Assembly (NCBI GenBank): GCA_009792885.1
Contig: WMCF01000031.1
Location: 618,349 to 682,348, forward strand
Direction of reading: 5' to 3'
DNA from: Eremophila alpestris peregrina
Taxonomy: Eukaryota > Chordata > Aves > Passeriformes > Alaudidae
Length of the DNA stretch: 64,000 nucleotides
Below the pieces are notes generated by a model. It did not search any database. It worked only from the letters and a program-made list of their open reading frames with translations, and had not been told where the DNA came from. The position numbers and the translations under genes are program-made. Position 1 is the stretch's first letter. The number at the start of each line of letters is the position of its first letter. Below, in pieces: positions 46,645-59,099 of this stretch.

Positions 46645-48210
46645 GTGTCTCCAGCCTGCCTTCACACTCAATTACATTAAGTGGAGTCTCCTGGCCGGAC
46701 AGTTGGTGCAGTAATTGTGTCCTCTCTGGCTGCAGGCGATCTCCTGCAGGCTCTCCCTACCACTGCTGGCTCCCTGCATTGTCCACTTCCATCATCACAG
46801 TTTTCCTCCGAGGGAAAAGGGCAGGGCAGCACACAAGAGCAGAGGGGGCTGAGCAGGAGAGAGACCCCTGAGTCTTGGTCTGAAAGTTTGAGAGTGTGAA
46901 ACTCTCGGGCCGTGTGCCTTTGACCTCTCCAGGGCTCAGCTGTGCCTGTTCCCTGTGACTGTCACAGCTCCAGGGAATGCCCTCACTGGATTCAGCCCCT
47001 TGGCATCTCACAAGGAAGTCAGAGTCTCTGTGAAGAATGGAACATTAATAACGTGGTTTAAGCTCAGAACCAAAGCTGAGCAGGAAAAGAGCTGCTGGGT
47101 TCCCATCCCTGCTCTTGGCCAATGGCAAATGCTGGGAAACGAGCAGGATGATTGGCAGACCTGACTGTACCACTGGAGCACTGCACAGGTCTACTGTAAC
47201 GCTCTGACTTTGCAAGGATCTGATAAAACCAAAATCCCATCATTTTCAATACAAAACTAAAATTAAAAAAGTTTTATATGTGTCCCCAGTCAATTCCCCT
47301 CAAATGTGTTAGCTTTTGTACATAGTTTCATAACACACTGCTCCCAGTGCTGCAACAGGACGTACTTTGATGGAATACTCTGCTTTCATTTTATTTTTAA
47401 ACTCATGAAGGACAACTGCTACTTAGCACCAACATAAATATTTGTCCTTCTTGTGTGGATTCAAGTGTCTTCCTGTTTTTAACAGCCCAGTGTGACTCTG
47501 AATAGAAATAATTTCGACTTTAACACATATTTTAACATGAGTTGAATGACACTCTGGAGCTGCTGATGTCCTCCAGCAGAGCTGTGGTGTAGGATCATGA
47601 GAAAGCTGGACCAAAATGAGATGAATCACACCCCTGATGGGACATTGTGTGGCACAGTTATTCCAAGTACTGCTACTGAGATGCAATTTAAAAACAGACA
47701 TAGAAAACACATAAGAACTTTTAAGTGTGATATCTGATACCAAGGAAGGGAAGAAGCAATCTTCCAAAGTAAGATTTTTCATATCATTTAAAGCCATATC
47801 AGCACATGTAAAATGGCAATAATAAAATCAGTTATTGGGAAAGGTTAATAACACCCCCAAACTGTGAGCAGGACCTCTTGGTACTTCAATAGTAATTCTG
47901 TTGCAGAGAAAGGATAAAAAAATAGAGGGTGGCAGTGAGAATGAATCATCTTCAAAAGACAGAATCCCATAGTTTTATTAGTGCAGCTAATGAAGTGCTA
48001 CACATTCCTGGATAAATCAGCTGTTGGCTTCTATCTGTAAATCCCAGGTGAGAGCTGCTGCCTCAGATGGGTACTCAGTAGCTGATGTTCATAGTTTGTG
48101 CAATACATAAAAAGGATTCTCTTTTTGCTTTATGTCAAGACTGAGAATTTTCCTGGAGACGCTGACACAAAGGAACACTCCAAGAGTAAGATTAAAAATA
48201 TTATATGTCA
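46645..48210. other. Noncoding stretch, nothing specific
   Basis: Short frames up to 124 codons (47423-47797, minus) without resemblance. No repeat or RNA gene recognised. Confidence 0.5.
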
Positions 48211-48214
48211 GAAA

Positions 48215-48645
48215 TACTTTCTGCCCCTCTTTTCCCTTAACTTCTCTAGACCCAAGACTCCTCCAATTCTTCATCACTTCAGTCTTCTCAAGCTGTTCTG
48301 TGAAAAGGATGTGTTGGATTAAGCATTACTCTCCACCTGCTGATGCTTTTTTTCCATATTCCTTTAGCTCTTTTTCTTCTGGTCCATATCCAATGTGCTC
48401 TCAGTATCTCTCATCTCAGGAGACTTCCATGTATTTCTCCATGTCTTCCCTGCTCCATCCAGACAGCCTCATTTTCCCTCTTTTGCCATGTGTTCTACTG
48501 CATCTTTTCCTTCTTTAGCTCTTTACCTTCTTCCTTTCTTCAATTATCTGCCTTTCCTTCCTATTCCTCCCTGCCTCATCTTCATTCCTATTTCCCAATT
48601 CCTTCACTTCTGTCTTCCACCTCTTGTACTTGCTTATTGTTCAGG
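48215..48645 (+). repeat. Pyrimidine-biased low-complexity tract
   Basis: For about 430 bases the plus strand is strongly C/T-rich with TTCC, TTCT and CTCC phrases (for example CTTTCCTTCCTATTCCTCCC). The lack of purine-rich stop codons explains three overlapping frames of 104-131 codons here, which I do not regard as genes. Such tracts can expand from microsatellites, form triplex DNA or bind pyrimidine-tract proteins. Confidence 0.65.
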
Positions 48646-48649
48646 AGTG

Positions 48650-51600
48650 GGTTGTGAAGATTCCTGGCTCTTTATTGTGCTCAGGAAACATTTGCTGACA
48701 TTGGAAACATCCTCATTAGCTCTGGACAGGTGGGAACCATCTTTGTTTCCTGCAGGCACCATCTCCTGTCTGCTCTCTAAGCCTCAGTGACAGCTGCCCG
48801 GCTCTGACGTGGAGACATCTTCTCCTCTCCACCAGTTACTGGGGCCCCAGCTCAAACCCCCCCAGGTGCTGAGGAGGAAGAGGTTGATGGGCAAAGACGA
48901 CCCCAATTAAATTCAGTTAAAACTCTTTCCTCTCCTTTGGACTTTGCAGAGATTGGAAGGTCAGGCTCAAGGGCTAAACATTACCAAGCTCTCCCAGCTG
49001 ATTCTTGCAGAAGGACAAAAGTCAAGCAATTAACAGTGTGAGAAATAAACAAAGGAAAAGAAACAACTAAAGATTCAAATTTCTGCCCTCAAATAAGTAG
49101 TAGAAAATGTCCATTTTTAACCCTGACTCACTGAAGTATTGATAAGAGATCAATGAAAATGATCTGCTGCAGATCAGGATCTGGTTCTGTTGTTCCTTAT
49201 CATATCCTAAGTAGGAAAACTGCAAGGAAGTCAGTTCATTTTTTAGCAATTTAAACTGACACCAGAATTAGGCAGGTTAGCTCTTTGCAAGGCCCTTTTT
49301 GTTCCATGGTGCATGTGTTCCCTGTGTGTTTCCTGACAAGGCATTGGGAAGTACACGCTAAGACCCACCAAGCTGTTATTTCTTAAAACAATTACAATTC
49401 ACCATAGAACAGCTAATTCCAAAAGCAAATTCTTTCCCTTCAAGAGCTACTCACAAGTCCTTGGTATCATATTTGCACAATGCCATCTCCAACCTCATCC
49501 CTGGAGGTAACATGGGATACAATTCACTGCTGAAAAGAACCTGATCCATCCCATGGATATTTTTTTCAGAAAGAAGTCATGAATTTGATCAAAAGATTTA
49601 CTGATCTGGAGATGATCCTGAAACAGAGCTTGCTTCAAAATCTGTTTGGGCAAAATGTGTTTTTGCTGGTTTCACCTGATTTGGGATCACACCTATGGAT
49701 TATGGCAAGATGGCAGAATTAAAACCCCACCATCCCCTGCCTTTCCAGTCCTTACAAAAGTACAGCAGCCCTATTCCACACTGAAGAATTACTTCAGTCC
49801 CCCTCATCAAGCTGCTGCTGTCCCTCCTCTATGAACCAGGGCAGCAACTTCCCTTGTGAAGCAGGACCCACGGGAAAGGTTACCTTTATCCTAAATGCAC
49901 TGCAAAGATATCTCCAACACATCTTGTCAGCACTTAAACATCCATGACAGCTTCCTGCAACATTTTCCAGGTGAGCACCCTGGCTCCTTCTCCCATGTCC
50001 CAGGCTCATCATTCAGCACTCAGACACGGCAGGAGCAGCCTGTTGACATGGTTTCTCTCACTTTTTCTGCCCCCTGCAGCTGACCTCCCGTCTCCCCAGC
50101 TAGATCAACTCCAGGAGACTGTACTTAGGGCTGGGTCACTGCATGGTGTTAAAAGCCTTTCTCTTCTCTCAGCAACCAAAGTTAGAAGGTGGCAAGTGGG
50201 AGAGAAAACACTTCAAGTTGACTTTCCTTCAGGAGATGTTTCCTGTCAGATGGGAAAGGCTCCCGGCACAGGCAAGGGTCTTGAAGGGTTTGCAGAATGG
50301 CATATTCACACCTTTGGAGATTTAACAACTAGACCAGATTTTCTTCCCTCTCTTGGCTGCAGCCAAAGCAAGGAGAAGTGATCATATGTGGAAAGTTCCC
50401 TAGTCAGGAAACTTTTCTTTACTGCTGCTTATGAAAACTGAAGAAAGCACCTTTGAAGGGAGATAAATTAAGTGCCAGGATGTTCTCTCAAAGTGAAATT
50501 TTCTGTTTGCCATGCCAGTAGAATACACCACTAGTTTGAAGCGGTTGCAAATTTCATTTTGCCACATAAAATATTCCAAGTTTGTGTCCAAGTTGAGCTT
50601 AATAATCAGCCACTGAATTCCTGACAGAGAATCTGACAAAACACACAATGCAAACCAAACACTCCCATTTATGTCTGTTCTCCAAGGCAGATTCTAGTCT
50701 TGTTTCCTTTATGTCAGTAAGAACAACACCTTTCTACTGTACTATTTATGAGATAAATACAATAGCAGCAATCAGGAGTGGGTCATCTGAAGAGAACAAG
50801 CCTTGCTCCCTTGCAGACAATGAAAACTCAACCCTTCTCCCTCAGTTTCCATCTTGGTTATGTGGCACTGTAAGATGACTCATCTGCCCATCACAAAATC
50901 ATAATACTGTCCTTCAAACAGTAAAGAATTGAGCAGAGTGAGTCAAATTTCAGTAGAGAAAGTAGTGTTCTATGTTTTCTCAGAGAATCCTCCTCTTTCA
51001 AACCCAGTGCAATGAAGCAGCACACAATGCACACTGTGGAACTGATCCTCCCCTGCATCACCAGCTCCCTGGGCTCAAATTGAAGCCAGGATGTTGGAGT
51101 ATTCTTCCACAAAAGATTGACTGAAAATACCTTCACAATCTGGGGCAATTTAGGATCTGAATTCTGCCAAGGAGCACATATGTATTTTTTTCCCTCCATC
51201 ACATCATTTTTCCTCTGGCCACTGCAGGTAGAGGCATTCATAAAGTGGATCAGTAGCTGATCCTCACGTGAGCTGACACTCAGGGCTTTGCCAAGCCATA
51301 CCATAATTTCTGATCACATAAGCCCCCATCAGGACTCAAGGCCAAGGAACTTCTGCACTCACAGTGTTCTGTCAGCCACCTCTAGCCATGCTGCTTGATC
51401 TCCATGCAAAATGCTGGTTTGTAACCATGGAAAAATCTGCACTCGCAGTGGGCTCCCCCTTCCCAGCAGGGATAATCAAACAACACTTCTATGGAAGCCA
51501 TCTCCTTACATGTGGCTTCCTTCCTGCCCAGAACGTGGTTGGGACACTTCCTCCAGCCCACGATCTTGGAGCTTTAGAGCACGAGCCATGAAGTGTATTG

Positions 51601-52940
51601 GCAAATGAGCAACACTGCAAACATAGGAGTGTGTGAGCATCCAGCATGGCAGAGCCTTAGTGGCTTGGCATAAACAGGGAAGGTAAGAAATCCCATCCTT
51701 TCAGCAGTCAGATTTCTCAAGTGGCTTTTTTAAATAGGTCATGTGCCTCATTCAGCAGCTCCAGCTGATGCTTCCAAAAGAAACCCATTAACAGACTCCC
51801 CTATGTGTTCCTTATTGTTTGCACAGCTTTAATGGCCCCATCTGGCATCATCTTAAAGCCTCCTGGTCAGAAGCAGAGAGCAGCTTCTGGTTACAGTAGC
51901 GTGAGAAGTTGTACTTTGCAGTCCCTTTCTCTACTCACAAGATCTAACTTTGAGACTAAGTAACTGTTTGGAACCAGCTAAGGGTGGGAAGATGTGGGAC
52001 CGCCTGCAACTTGAGTGACACCACAGTGGAGTACTTCAGTTCTTTTCCTCTTCCCTCACACTATGGCAGTACCTGCACACCAGGTGCCTCCTCATCCTTT
52101 GTGATACCTAACACTCTGTGGTACCTCTAAGAGACTCATTCCATGGAAAGAGAAGAGGGAACCAAAGAATATCTCCAGTGATGAGCAATTAAGAAGCAAG
52201 CCTCTGGTACCCCAGACCCACAATGGCTGAGCAGGTTCCAGTACAGAGGTATTACAACACACACTCGCCTCTCAGAAAAGCCTGAACATCTTGTCACCCA
52301 AGTTTATTTTGTTGCCAAAGGCTGCTCAGGTGTGACACAGTGTCTGGGTTACTCTGAGCAACTCCCAGCCAATGCAGTAAAGATTAGCAGGACAGGCTGC
52401 AGCACACCTGAGAGCAGCAGAGTCCCTGAATGGCACCTGCTAGTTTGCTCTGGTGACCAGGTATGACTGACTGATGGATGGTTTTATCTGACTGCACAGA
52501 CATTCTGACGTGGGACACGTCTCTCCACTTGGGAGGTCTCAGGATGGCTTCCAGATAAGCACAGTTTATCAATAACAGATGCTGTTTGGATACTCTTCAG
52601 AAGGTCATATCCTCTCCAGGCTTGGCTTAGCTTCTGCTATTATGGGAGCTCAGCACACCTTTTTGAGGTAAGTCTCAGCCTAGCCAAGCATTTAAAAGCA
52701 CATATGCCTATTGTCCATATGCATGCATTCCCTTGGAAAGCCTTATCCTATAGGCACCTTCTGGAACCAGACTCCCTGCATGAAGAGGTTTCCAGCGTGC
52801 TTCTGGGAGGTGCAGCCATTCGAGCAGGGTTAGCACTGGAGCAAGAGCCAAGGCAGGAAGCTGACAGTTTGTTCTCTACCTTCTCCCCTTTCTTCTCAAA
52901 CACAGTGTTGCTGAGAGCCAGCTGAAAGGCCAGAGACAGT
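48650..52940. other. Long noncoding stretch
   Basis: Frames up to 145 codons (49944-50381, plus) and 137 codons (50891-51304, minus) show no known protein. Donor-like GAG|GTAAGT at 52665-52673. No repeat family or RNA gene recognised. Confidence 0.5.
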
Positions 52941-52944
52941 CTGC

Positions 52945-53420
52945 AGTCGGCTGGTCTTTACTAAACAAAAGTTTACTTTCATCCACTGTGCCGCAGCCGC
53001 TGGAGTCACTTCCTCCTTCCTCCAGCCTTTCTTCGAGGCGAGAAAACAGTCGGCTCTTTCAGCACGTTAAGAAAGCCATTACAATCAATTTAGGCAGCGC
53101 ACAGACAGACTCCGTGTCTACTGTATTCTGTTACCACAGGCCGGGGGAGCGGGGGGAGCGGACCCACTGCCCAGCTCCCCTCGCACTCTGCTCCGTAATG
53201 GAAAGGATGCCGGCGCCGGCAGCTATTGGGATCTCGCTAACAAATGAAGCTGTCATCAAACACCTCTTGGGGGAAGCGCTGGGCAGCGGGGGGTGCGTTC
53301 TTGTGCTGGAGCTGCCTCCACCGCACTGGTCCTGCCGCTAATTGCTCAGCATGGAGAGCACACACTTAAAGCGCTATCGGCCTCGTCAATAATGGGGTAT
53401 TAGGTGCCTCCTGGTTGGCG
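52945..53420. promoter_or_regulatory. CpG-retaining pocket with opposed forkhead sites
   Basis: About 25 CpGs in 420 bases (for example GAAAGGATGCCGGCGCCGGC). At the left edge are CTAAACAAAA and GTTTAC (52961-52976), two forkhead-type cores in opposite orientation separated by A-rich DNA. Further right are TGTCATCAAA (about 53251) and GTCAATAATGG (about 53386), of TALE/HOX type. The composition and motif mix suggest an enhancer or CpG-poor promoter. The 117-codon plus frame at 52988-53341 has no recognisable domain. Confidence 0.4.
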
Positions 53421-53424
53421 TGGC

Positions 53425-53860
53425 ATTGATCTGTTCCAGCTTTCCCCTGTTGTTGTTGTGTTGGGGTTTAAGGGTTTTTTCTTTTCCTTTGTAAGTGTTT
53501 TCTGAGCCTGTGTTTAGCGTGAGTGCTGCTTAAGTGCTAATTGTTACACCACAGATTGATTGGCGACAAGATGGCTTGCCAAGTTTCTTCTCCCATCTCC
53601 CTGGGTGGGGTGTGGAGGAAGGACAGAGGGTGGGGGCTGAGAAGTGGGGAGAGAGGGAATCCTTTTGCACTCACGGACTTCCTCTCACACTGTCTCTCTG
53701 AGCTGGAAACTTTTGGCCTTTCCGAGCTCCTCCTGCCAATTTCCATTCCTGTTTTGATACTCTCTTCCTTGCTACAGAAACTATACATCTTCCATTTCTG
53801 GGAATGTCCCTGTTACAGTGTCCTTTGGCCTTGATGACTTGGTGGATAAAACGAGTGCTG
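53425..53860. other. Noncoding stretch, nothing specific
   Basis: T/G-rich near 53440-53500 (TTGTTGTTGTG), then mixed sequence. Short frames only. Confidence 0.5.
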
Positions 53861-53865
53861 TAATG

Positions 53866-53936
53866 AAAGAAAAGGGCCTTGCCCTTTTCTTTAAGAAAAC
53901 TAAACCAAAACAAAAACAAAAAACAACCACAAAAAC
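53866..53936 (+). repeat. Perfect 12-bp hairpin followed by A-rich tail
   Basis: AAAGAAAAGGGC (53866-53877), loop CTT, GCCCTTTTCTTT (53881-53892), then about 40 bases of (CAAAA)-type A-rich sequence to 53936. A stem and A-rich tail together can mark the 3' end of a retroposed RNA, but no RNA body is recognised upstream. Confidence 0.7.
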
Positions 53937-53939
53937 TTG

Positions 53940-54300
53940 AAAGGGTTCCATGCCTCCATCACTTTCATGCTTCCAAAAACCTGTAGTGCTGAGGCCAGTG
54001 GTGAGAGAACTGCATAATAAATGGCACAGCAATGCCATGACTCCCTAGAATCCTGAAACATCTGGGCAGGTGCTGGAGGAAGGATCTGAAATTCTCCCAG
54101 AGAATCTGGATGAAAGCTCTGAAACATACAGATACTGGCTTCAAGACCTGCACTATCCTGGCTAACATGAAACATTAGGAATGTTTCACCTAAGATTAAA
54201 GAAGGTGAAACTTAAAACACATTTTCTTCCAAGAGGTTCAACTGCTGCTCAGCTGAAGAAGTTGGTTAGCCAACATTTTTTATGATTTCAATTCATTTTC
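53940..54300. other. Noncoding stretch with repeated TGAAACAT
   Basis: TGAAACAT occurs at 54054-54061, 54120-54127 and 54168-54175, and inverted at 54181-54188. The last two form a 9-bp hairpin TGAAACATT-AGG-AATGTTTCA at 54168-54188. Function unknown. Confidence 0.5.
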
Positions 54301-54301
54301 C

Positions 54302-54365
54302 ATGGAATCACAGAATATTCTGAGCTGGAAGGGACACACAAGGATCATCCAACTCCAACATACAC
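54302..54365 (-). repeat. CR1 LINE 3' terminal fragment
   Basis: GGAATCACAGAATATTCTGA then GCTGGAAGGGAC and ATCATCCAACTCCAAC is the reverse complement of a CR1 3' end. Only about 60 bases are recognisable, and the rest is too diverged or truncated. Confidence 0.85.
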
Positions 54366-54369
54366 TGTA

Positions 54370-57270
54370 TGCAGAACCTCCATTTGTTCTGATTCCTTCA
54401 GCACAGCAAGCAACTCACAATAATCATTTTGATTGCTGCCAGTGCCACTGGTCATGCCACTGGGAAAGCAACTTTGTAACATTAACAGAGAAGCAAGCTG
54501 GGAATTGAAAAGGCTGGCAATGGAAAGTATTACTTGAACTTTGCTTTTGCCAGTTACATGAAACTTTGAATGTAAATCTCTGCTCTCCTGATACATCAAT
54601 TTGTGGTGACTGAAATAACAGAATTGGATTTTCTCATAGTATAAAAAAGTTCCAACAGAAGACACAGCCTTAAACTTTGTTTTGTAATTAACATTCACAC
54701 TAATAACCCTTATGTACTTGAATATGACCAAGTAAAGGAAAGCCACACACAACTGAGTTGCAGTTTGCTTTTCAATTCAAGCAAATATGCACAGGCATTT
54801 TTTCTCACTGATCCCTCAGATCTGTTAAAAACACTGAGGTCTGGCAGTTCCCCAGCCCTGGAAAGGCTGCAAGAAACAGCTTTAACATTACCAGCAGCAG
54901 CTTGTTGGTGACCATTCACTTCCCTCAGGAGGTTTAGGACATCCAGGACTACACTATCCCATCTTTCTAGGAAAAGCAAAGCACACACCTCAGAAAGCAA
55001 ACCACAGGAGAGGAAGAAAAACAGTCATTTACACCTTACTAAGTGTACCCCTAACAGCAAGTGTAACTTCTCTAGCTCTGGCTAGCACAATGAGCAACAC
55101 AATAAAATCAGAAACAAGGAACATTCTTTAAAAAAAATCAACTAACTGGATGTCAAAAAGGCACAGGTAGAGGAGAATAGAAAACACAGTAAAACAAGCA
55201 ACTGAGGAAGCAGCAAAATGAGACCTCTGGGTTCATATCAGGTAGGGTGTTTTGTATCCTATTCCTCGTGGATGATATGACACAGAAAATTAACATAGTG
55301 ATGCTGGTAAGGTGAAAAATATATAAGCAAAATAGTCATTCCCTAATTCTAGTCAGATTGTCAAAGACACCAAGCACCTAAGGTTCTGCTTTTCTGTGGG
55401 CCTTCAGTACATTTGAAAATAGGTCATAAAAAATACATTGAACAAAAATCTAAGAGAAGCTTCGATTGGCAGAAGATGATCAGAGGGGAGGGATGAGGAT
55501 GAGAACCTTCTTAGCAAGGTTTTCTGTACTTAACTCTCAGTTACAGTAGCAAATCTGACCTCATTTGGTTACTAAGCCCAAGGACAAATTCCAGCCAAAC
55601 TTTTCCACTCCCATTTGTAAACAGTTAATTTGTACTCCCAAAAAGCATTTGCTCTGAACTTCAGCAAGTCACAGTCAGTGACATCAGGATGGAAGGGACC
55701 AGAATGTACAGAGGATAAATGAGAATTTAATGACACACACACAAAAGAGAGCAAAAACCCCCAAACACACACACTGAGAAGTAAAGACAGCCATGCTAAC
55801 AGAGCACATACATGGAAAACTGTTTTCTGAGCTACTCTTGTCCAAAAACCACAGAACAAATTGCTGAGGCTTTTCCCCACTGCACAAAGTGCCTTTTAGC
55901 ATCCCACGTTTTCTCCTGAGGGACAGGAGAAAAAGGGAAAGACAACTGGCGTCGAGCTGCACATTGTCTGAAGATGCTGTCAAGAACATCATAAGGAAAG
56001 AGCTGTGTCTGAGGTCATCGGATTAGAGGAGAAACAAGGAATGGAGCAGGGGCTGGGGATGGCAAGGGAAGGGGGAGGCACAGTGACCTGGGTGACCTCT
56101 GCTGCACTAACTTGATATAACAAATAGTTCTGAAAAACCAAATACTGTTAACCCTTTTAAACTGGGTCATTCCCTGCTGTGGATGGCTCATGGAGCAGAA
56201 TCCTTAACTCCTTCCTCCCCACACACTTCCAAACACCTACACTTGGCACTGCATTAGGTCATAGTACATTTGCAGCTCTCATTATTGGCAAAATAGATTA
56301 AAGAAGAATCTCTCTCAACCCAAATGCAAATGTGTCATGGATTTCAACTCCAAAGGCAAAACACAGTCTCTGCAAACATAAATGTGATCCATTTTCCTAT
56401 AGAAAAACTCACTTTTGGATGGTTTTTCTCTTTGCTGATAACTTCACTCCCTCAGACAAAGGGACATCCTGAAGACTTTTGATAACATCCAATGAAAAAT
56501 CTCTTCTTGTGAGGGAAGGCAAAGGCAGTGACTCTCCCAACCTGCTTTGGATTCTGTAGAGCAACAAGTGCACCTTATGGGGAGAAAATCTTCAAGCCTC
56601 TATGGGGCCTCAGTCACAGAGACCTCCCTACAACCCTAGATCCTGGTTTTGACCACTCCTGACTGCTGTCTAACTGCAAACCTCCTAACTCTGCAAAACT
56701 GAGCTCCAAACCTTGGAGGAAATTATTAGCTTGTGTGTGATTTCTAGTTCATTTTTACTTCTGCTCACAACTCCAAATGCTCATATAAATTGTGAGGTAT
56801 CTTGGTCTTTCTGGTTCTATTCCTAACCACAAATTAAAATGGAAAAAATTATCCAGAAATTTCAGAACCCTACAAACCAAGTTTAAATTTCACTCTGGTT
56901 TTGAACCTGGATAAGCATTTCAAAAAAGAACATAGATTATCCATTACAATTTTTTATTCCTTATGAAAACCCTTAGTTTTCTCCTTCTGTTACTGTGATA
57001 ACTACTTTTTAACATACCCAGCACTATATCTTTGCACAGTTTTCCACTTGGATGAGTGCCATGAACTTCCAGTGTTGAGGCTCCAGAAGCAAACCCAGCC
57101 CACCTCTGTTCCACAGTTCCACAGAGAGGTCACACAGCCTCCTCTGGCCACAGCCACTGCAGAAAGGCCACTCCAGCAGGGAGGGCTGGCAGGATATGCT
57201 GACTCTTGGAAACCCTAATGGGAAAAGATGGTTGTATGGGATTAAGGATGAAGCAGGATTCTGAACTGCT
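54370..57270. other. Long noncoding stretch
   Basis: Frames of 135 codons (54345-54752, minus) and about 100 codons (55572-55992, minus) have no known resemblance. (CA)n runs occur near 55733-55742 and 55764-55772. Octamer ATGCAAAT at 56324-56331. AGGATGGAAGGGACCAGAA near 55686 faintly recalls CR1 but the context does not fit. Confidence 0.5.
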
Positions 57271-57274
57271 CTCC

Positions 57275-57345
57275 CCCTCTTTGAGTTGGATCATATGACC
57301 TACAAAAATCCCTTCCAACTTGTATTATTCCACAGTTCTGTAAGG
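57275..57345 (+). repeat. CR1 LINE 3' terminal fragment
   Basis: TTGGATCATATGACCTACAA, then ATCCCTTCCAACTTGTATTA and TTCCACAGTTCTGT match the forward CR1 end (..TGGATGATCTT..AGGTCCCTTCCAACC..ATTCTATGATTCTGTG). Diverged, short, and without coding capacity; upstream sequence is not clearly CR1. Confidence 0.8.
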
Positions 57346-57349
57346 AGCT

Positions 57350-59095
57350 AAGGACTGCTTTGCAGAGCAATATGTTGGTCTGTATCAGGTGTCTACAAAC
57401 AGAAGATGGGGTCTATTTTCCTAGGACTAGTCCAGAAAAATGTGATATTATCAATAAGCTCTATATGGCACCACATTTCATAGAAAAGATACAAATTGCT
57501 CCTGGAAAAACACACAAAATCTCCTTGACCATTTCAACCCACAAGTGTACGAGGATCTTTAGAGTTCTCCTGAGGCACTGAGGGATATTTTTACCACCTG
57601 CTCATTTATACCCCACTTCTCTAAGTCAGGGAAAGGACTTCTACCTCACGTCTCTGTGCAGATAGAAGAGGGAGGCAAACAGGCTTCTCCAGAGCATTCA
57701 GAGCAGGAGCACAGCATGTGATTTGTGTCCTAGTCTTATCAATGCAGGTACAATACCTCAGAGCTCTGTAGTGAATACACCCCATTAGTCCCAAACAACA
57801 GCAGATTCTTTCCAGAAAAACCATCTCTAGTTTAATTACAGATTAAATAGCATGGTTGATGAGAAGCAGAAGTCTGTGAGTAGGCCAGCAGATTGCCATC
57901 GAGAAAAATGACCTTCAGCCTTCCCTGCTTTATTTGTTGCTCACCTGAAATTGAAAGAGGAGTGATGAGAGGATGGGAGGCATTCAGTCACTTTTGAAAA
58001 GCTCCTTCTCACTGTCCATGAGAGACTGGGCAATGACTGTCCATGTCAGAAGCTGGGAATGACTCAAGGGTAGCTTTGTCTCCAGGCTCTGTCATTCTCA
58101 GCTGCTCTGCTTAGCCTGACAAAGAAGCTGAGTAGAGGAAGGGATTTTAAGGAACCAGACAGGAAAGCCTTGGACTACAGAACTGGATTTAAAAAGGGTT
58201 TCACTGACTATAGAACTAGGATTTTGTCTGTAGAGATTATATCCACTACAAGAAAGCTGTGGGCATAGTTCTTCCTCTTTCAAAACTTAGAAAAATGTTT
58301 CTGGGCATAGAATTCCATCTTCCTGACTCTGGCAGGATAAGCACTACTGAAGAATGGCACTGGCATTCCACCAAGATGGCTATTGCAAATAAATGGGCCA
58401 TCAATCAGTTGGTAAAAATAATAATTGACTTTTAAAAGGTGATGTTATTGGATAACTAACTGGCTCAACAGATGCTTTATGAAGTTGCCTATGTCTTTTA
58501 CGTGTAATAACTCAGATGTACCTCAAAGAGTCCCCTAATCACATGGTCCAAAGTGCCACTGCTGGAGTTTCCAGCCATACTTCACAGAAAGGATATTCAA
58601 GCTTAATTGAGATTAATCATGTTGAGAAGGCAAGTCTAACATCACAGAGGAGACTTTCAACTGAGTTCAGCAATTCTAGAGTCTTGATCAAAGAAAAGGG
58701 TAAAGTCCTGCAAAACTTGGTGTACTCTCCTAACCTCAGCAGTGACCATTCCATTTATCTGCATGGTCATAATTGTGCAGTCTCCCAGCACCATGGATGA
58801 TTCCCATAAATTTGCCAGCAGGAAGCTGTGCCAATTTCTTAGCAAGGAGCAGAGGAACACAGGACATTGCAGTCTAACACTATCTACAGCAAGCACAGCA
58901 GCCAATCTCTCTGTGCTCCAGCTGTAAGAAGGGCTCAGAGCTGTTTCTTTCTGCTTCTCTCCCCCTCATCCTCATCCCCCTGTTTCCACCAAGGAACGAC
59001 TCCTAAACCCAGCATGTGAGGAGATCTGCTTGGCCCTGCCTCTCTAAATAAAGGAGAAACTTCTCAGCTGCCTATTGCGGGCTGACTGAGGGGGC
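57350..59095. other. Noncoding stretch, nothing specific
   Basis: Short frames up to 94 codons (58516-58800). A GATTAATC palindrome lies near 58611. No repeat or RNA gene recognised. Confidence 0.5.
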
Positions 59096-59099
59096 AGGG

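Noticed and set aside
48132..48790. Three overlapping frames of 104-131 codons
   Set aside because: Explained by the pyrimidine-biased plus strand, which lacks TAA/TAG/TGA in several frames.
55680..55705. GGATGGAAGGGACCAGAA as a CR1 3' end
   Set aside because: The phrase resembles CR1 but the flanks on both sides do not follow the consensus.
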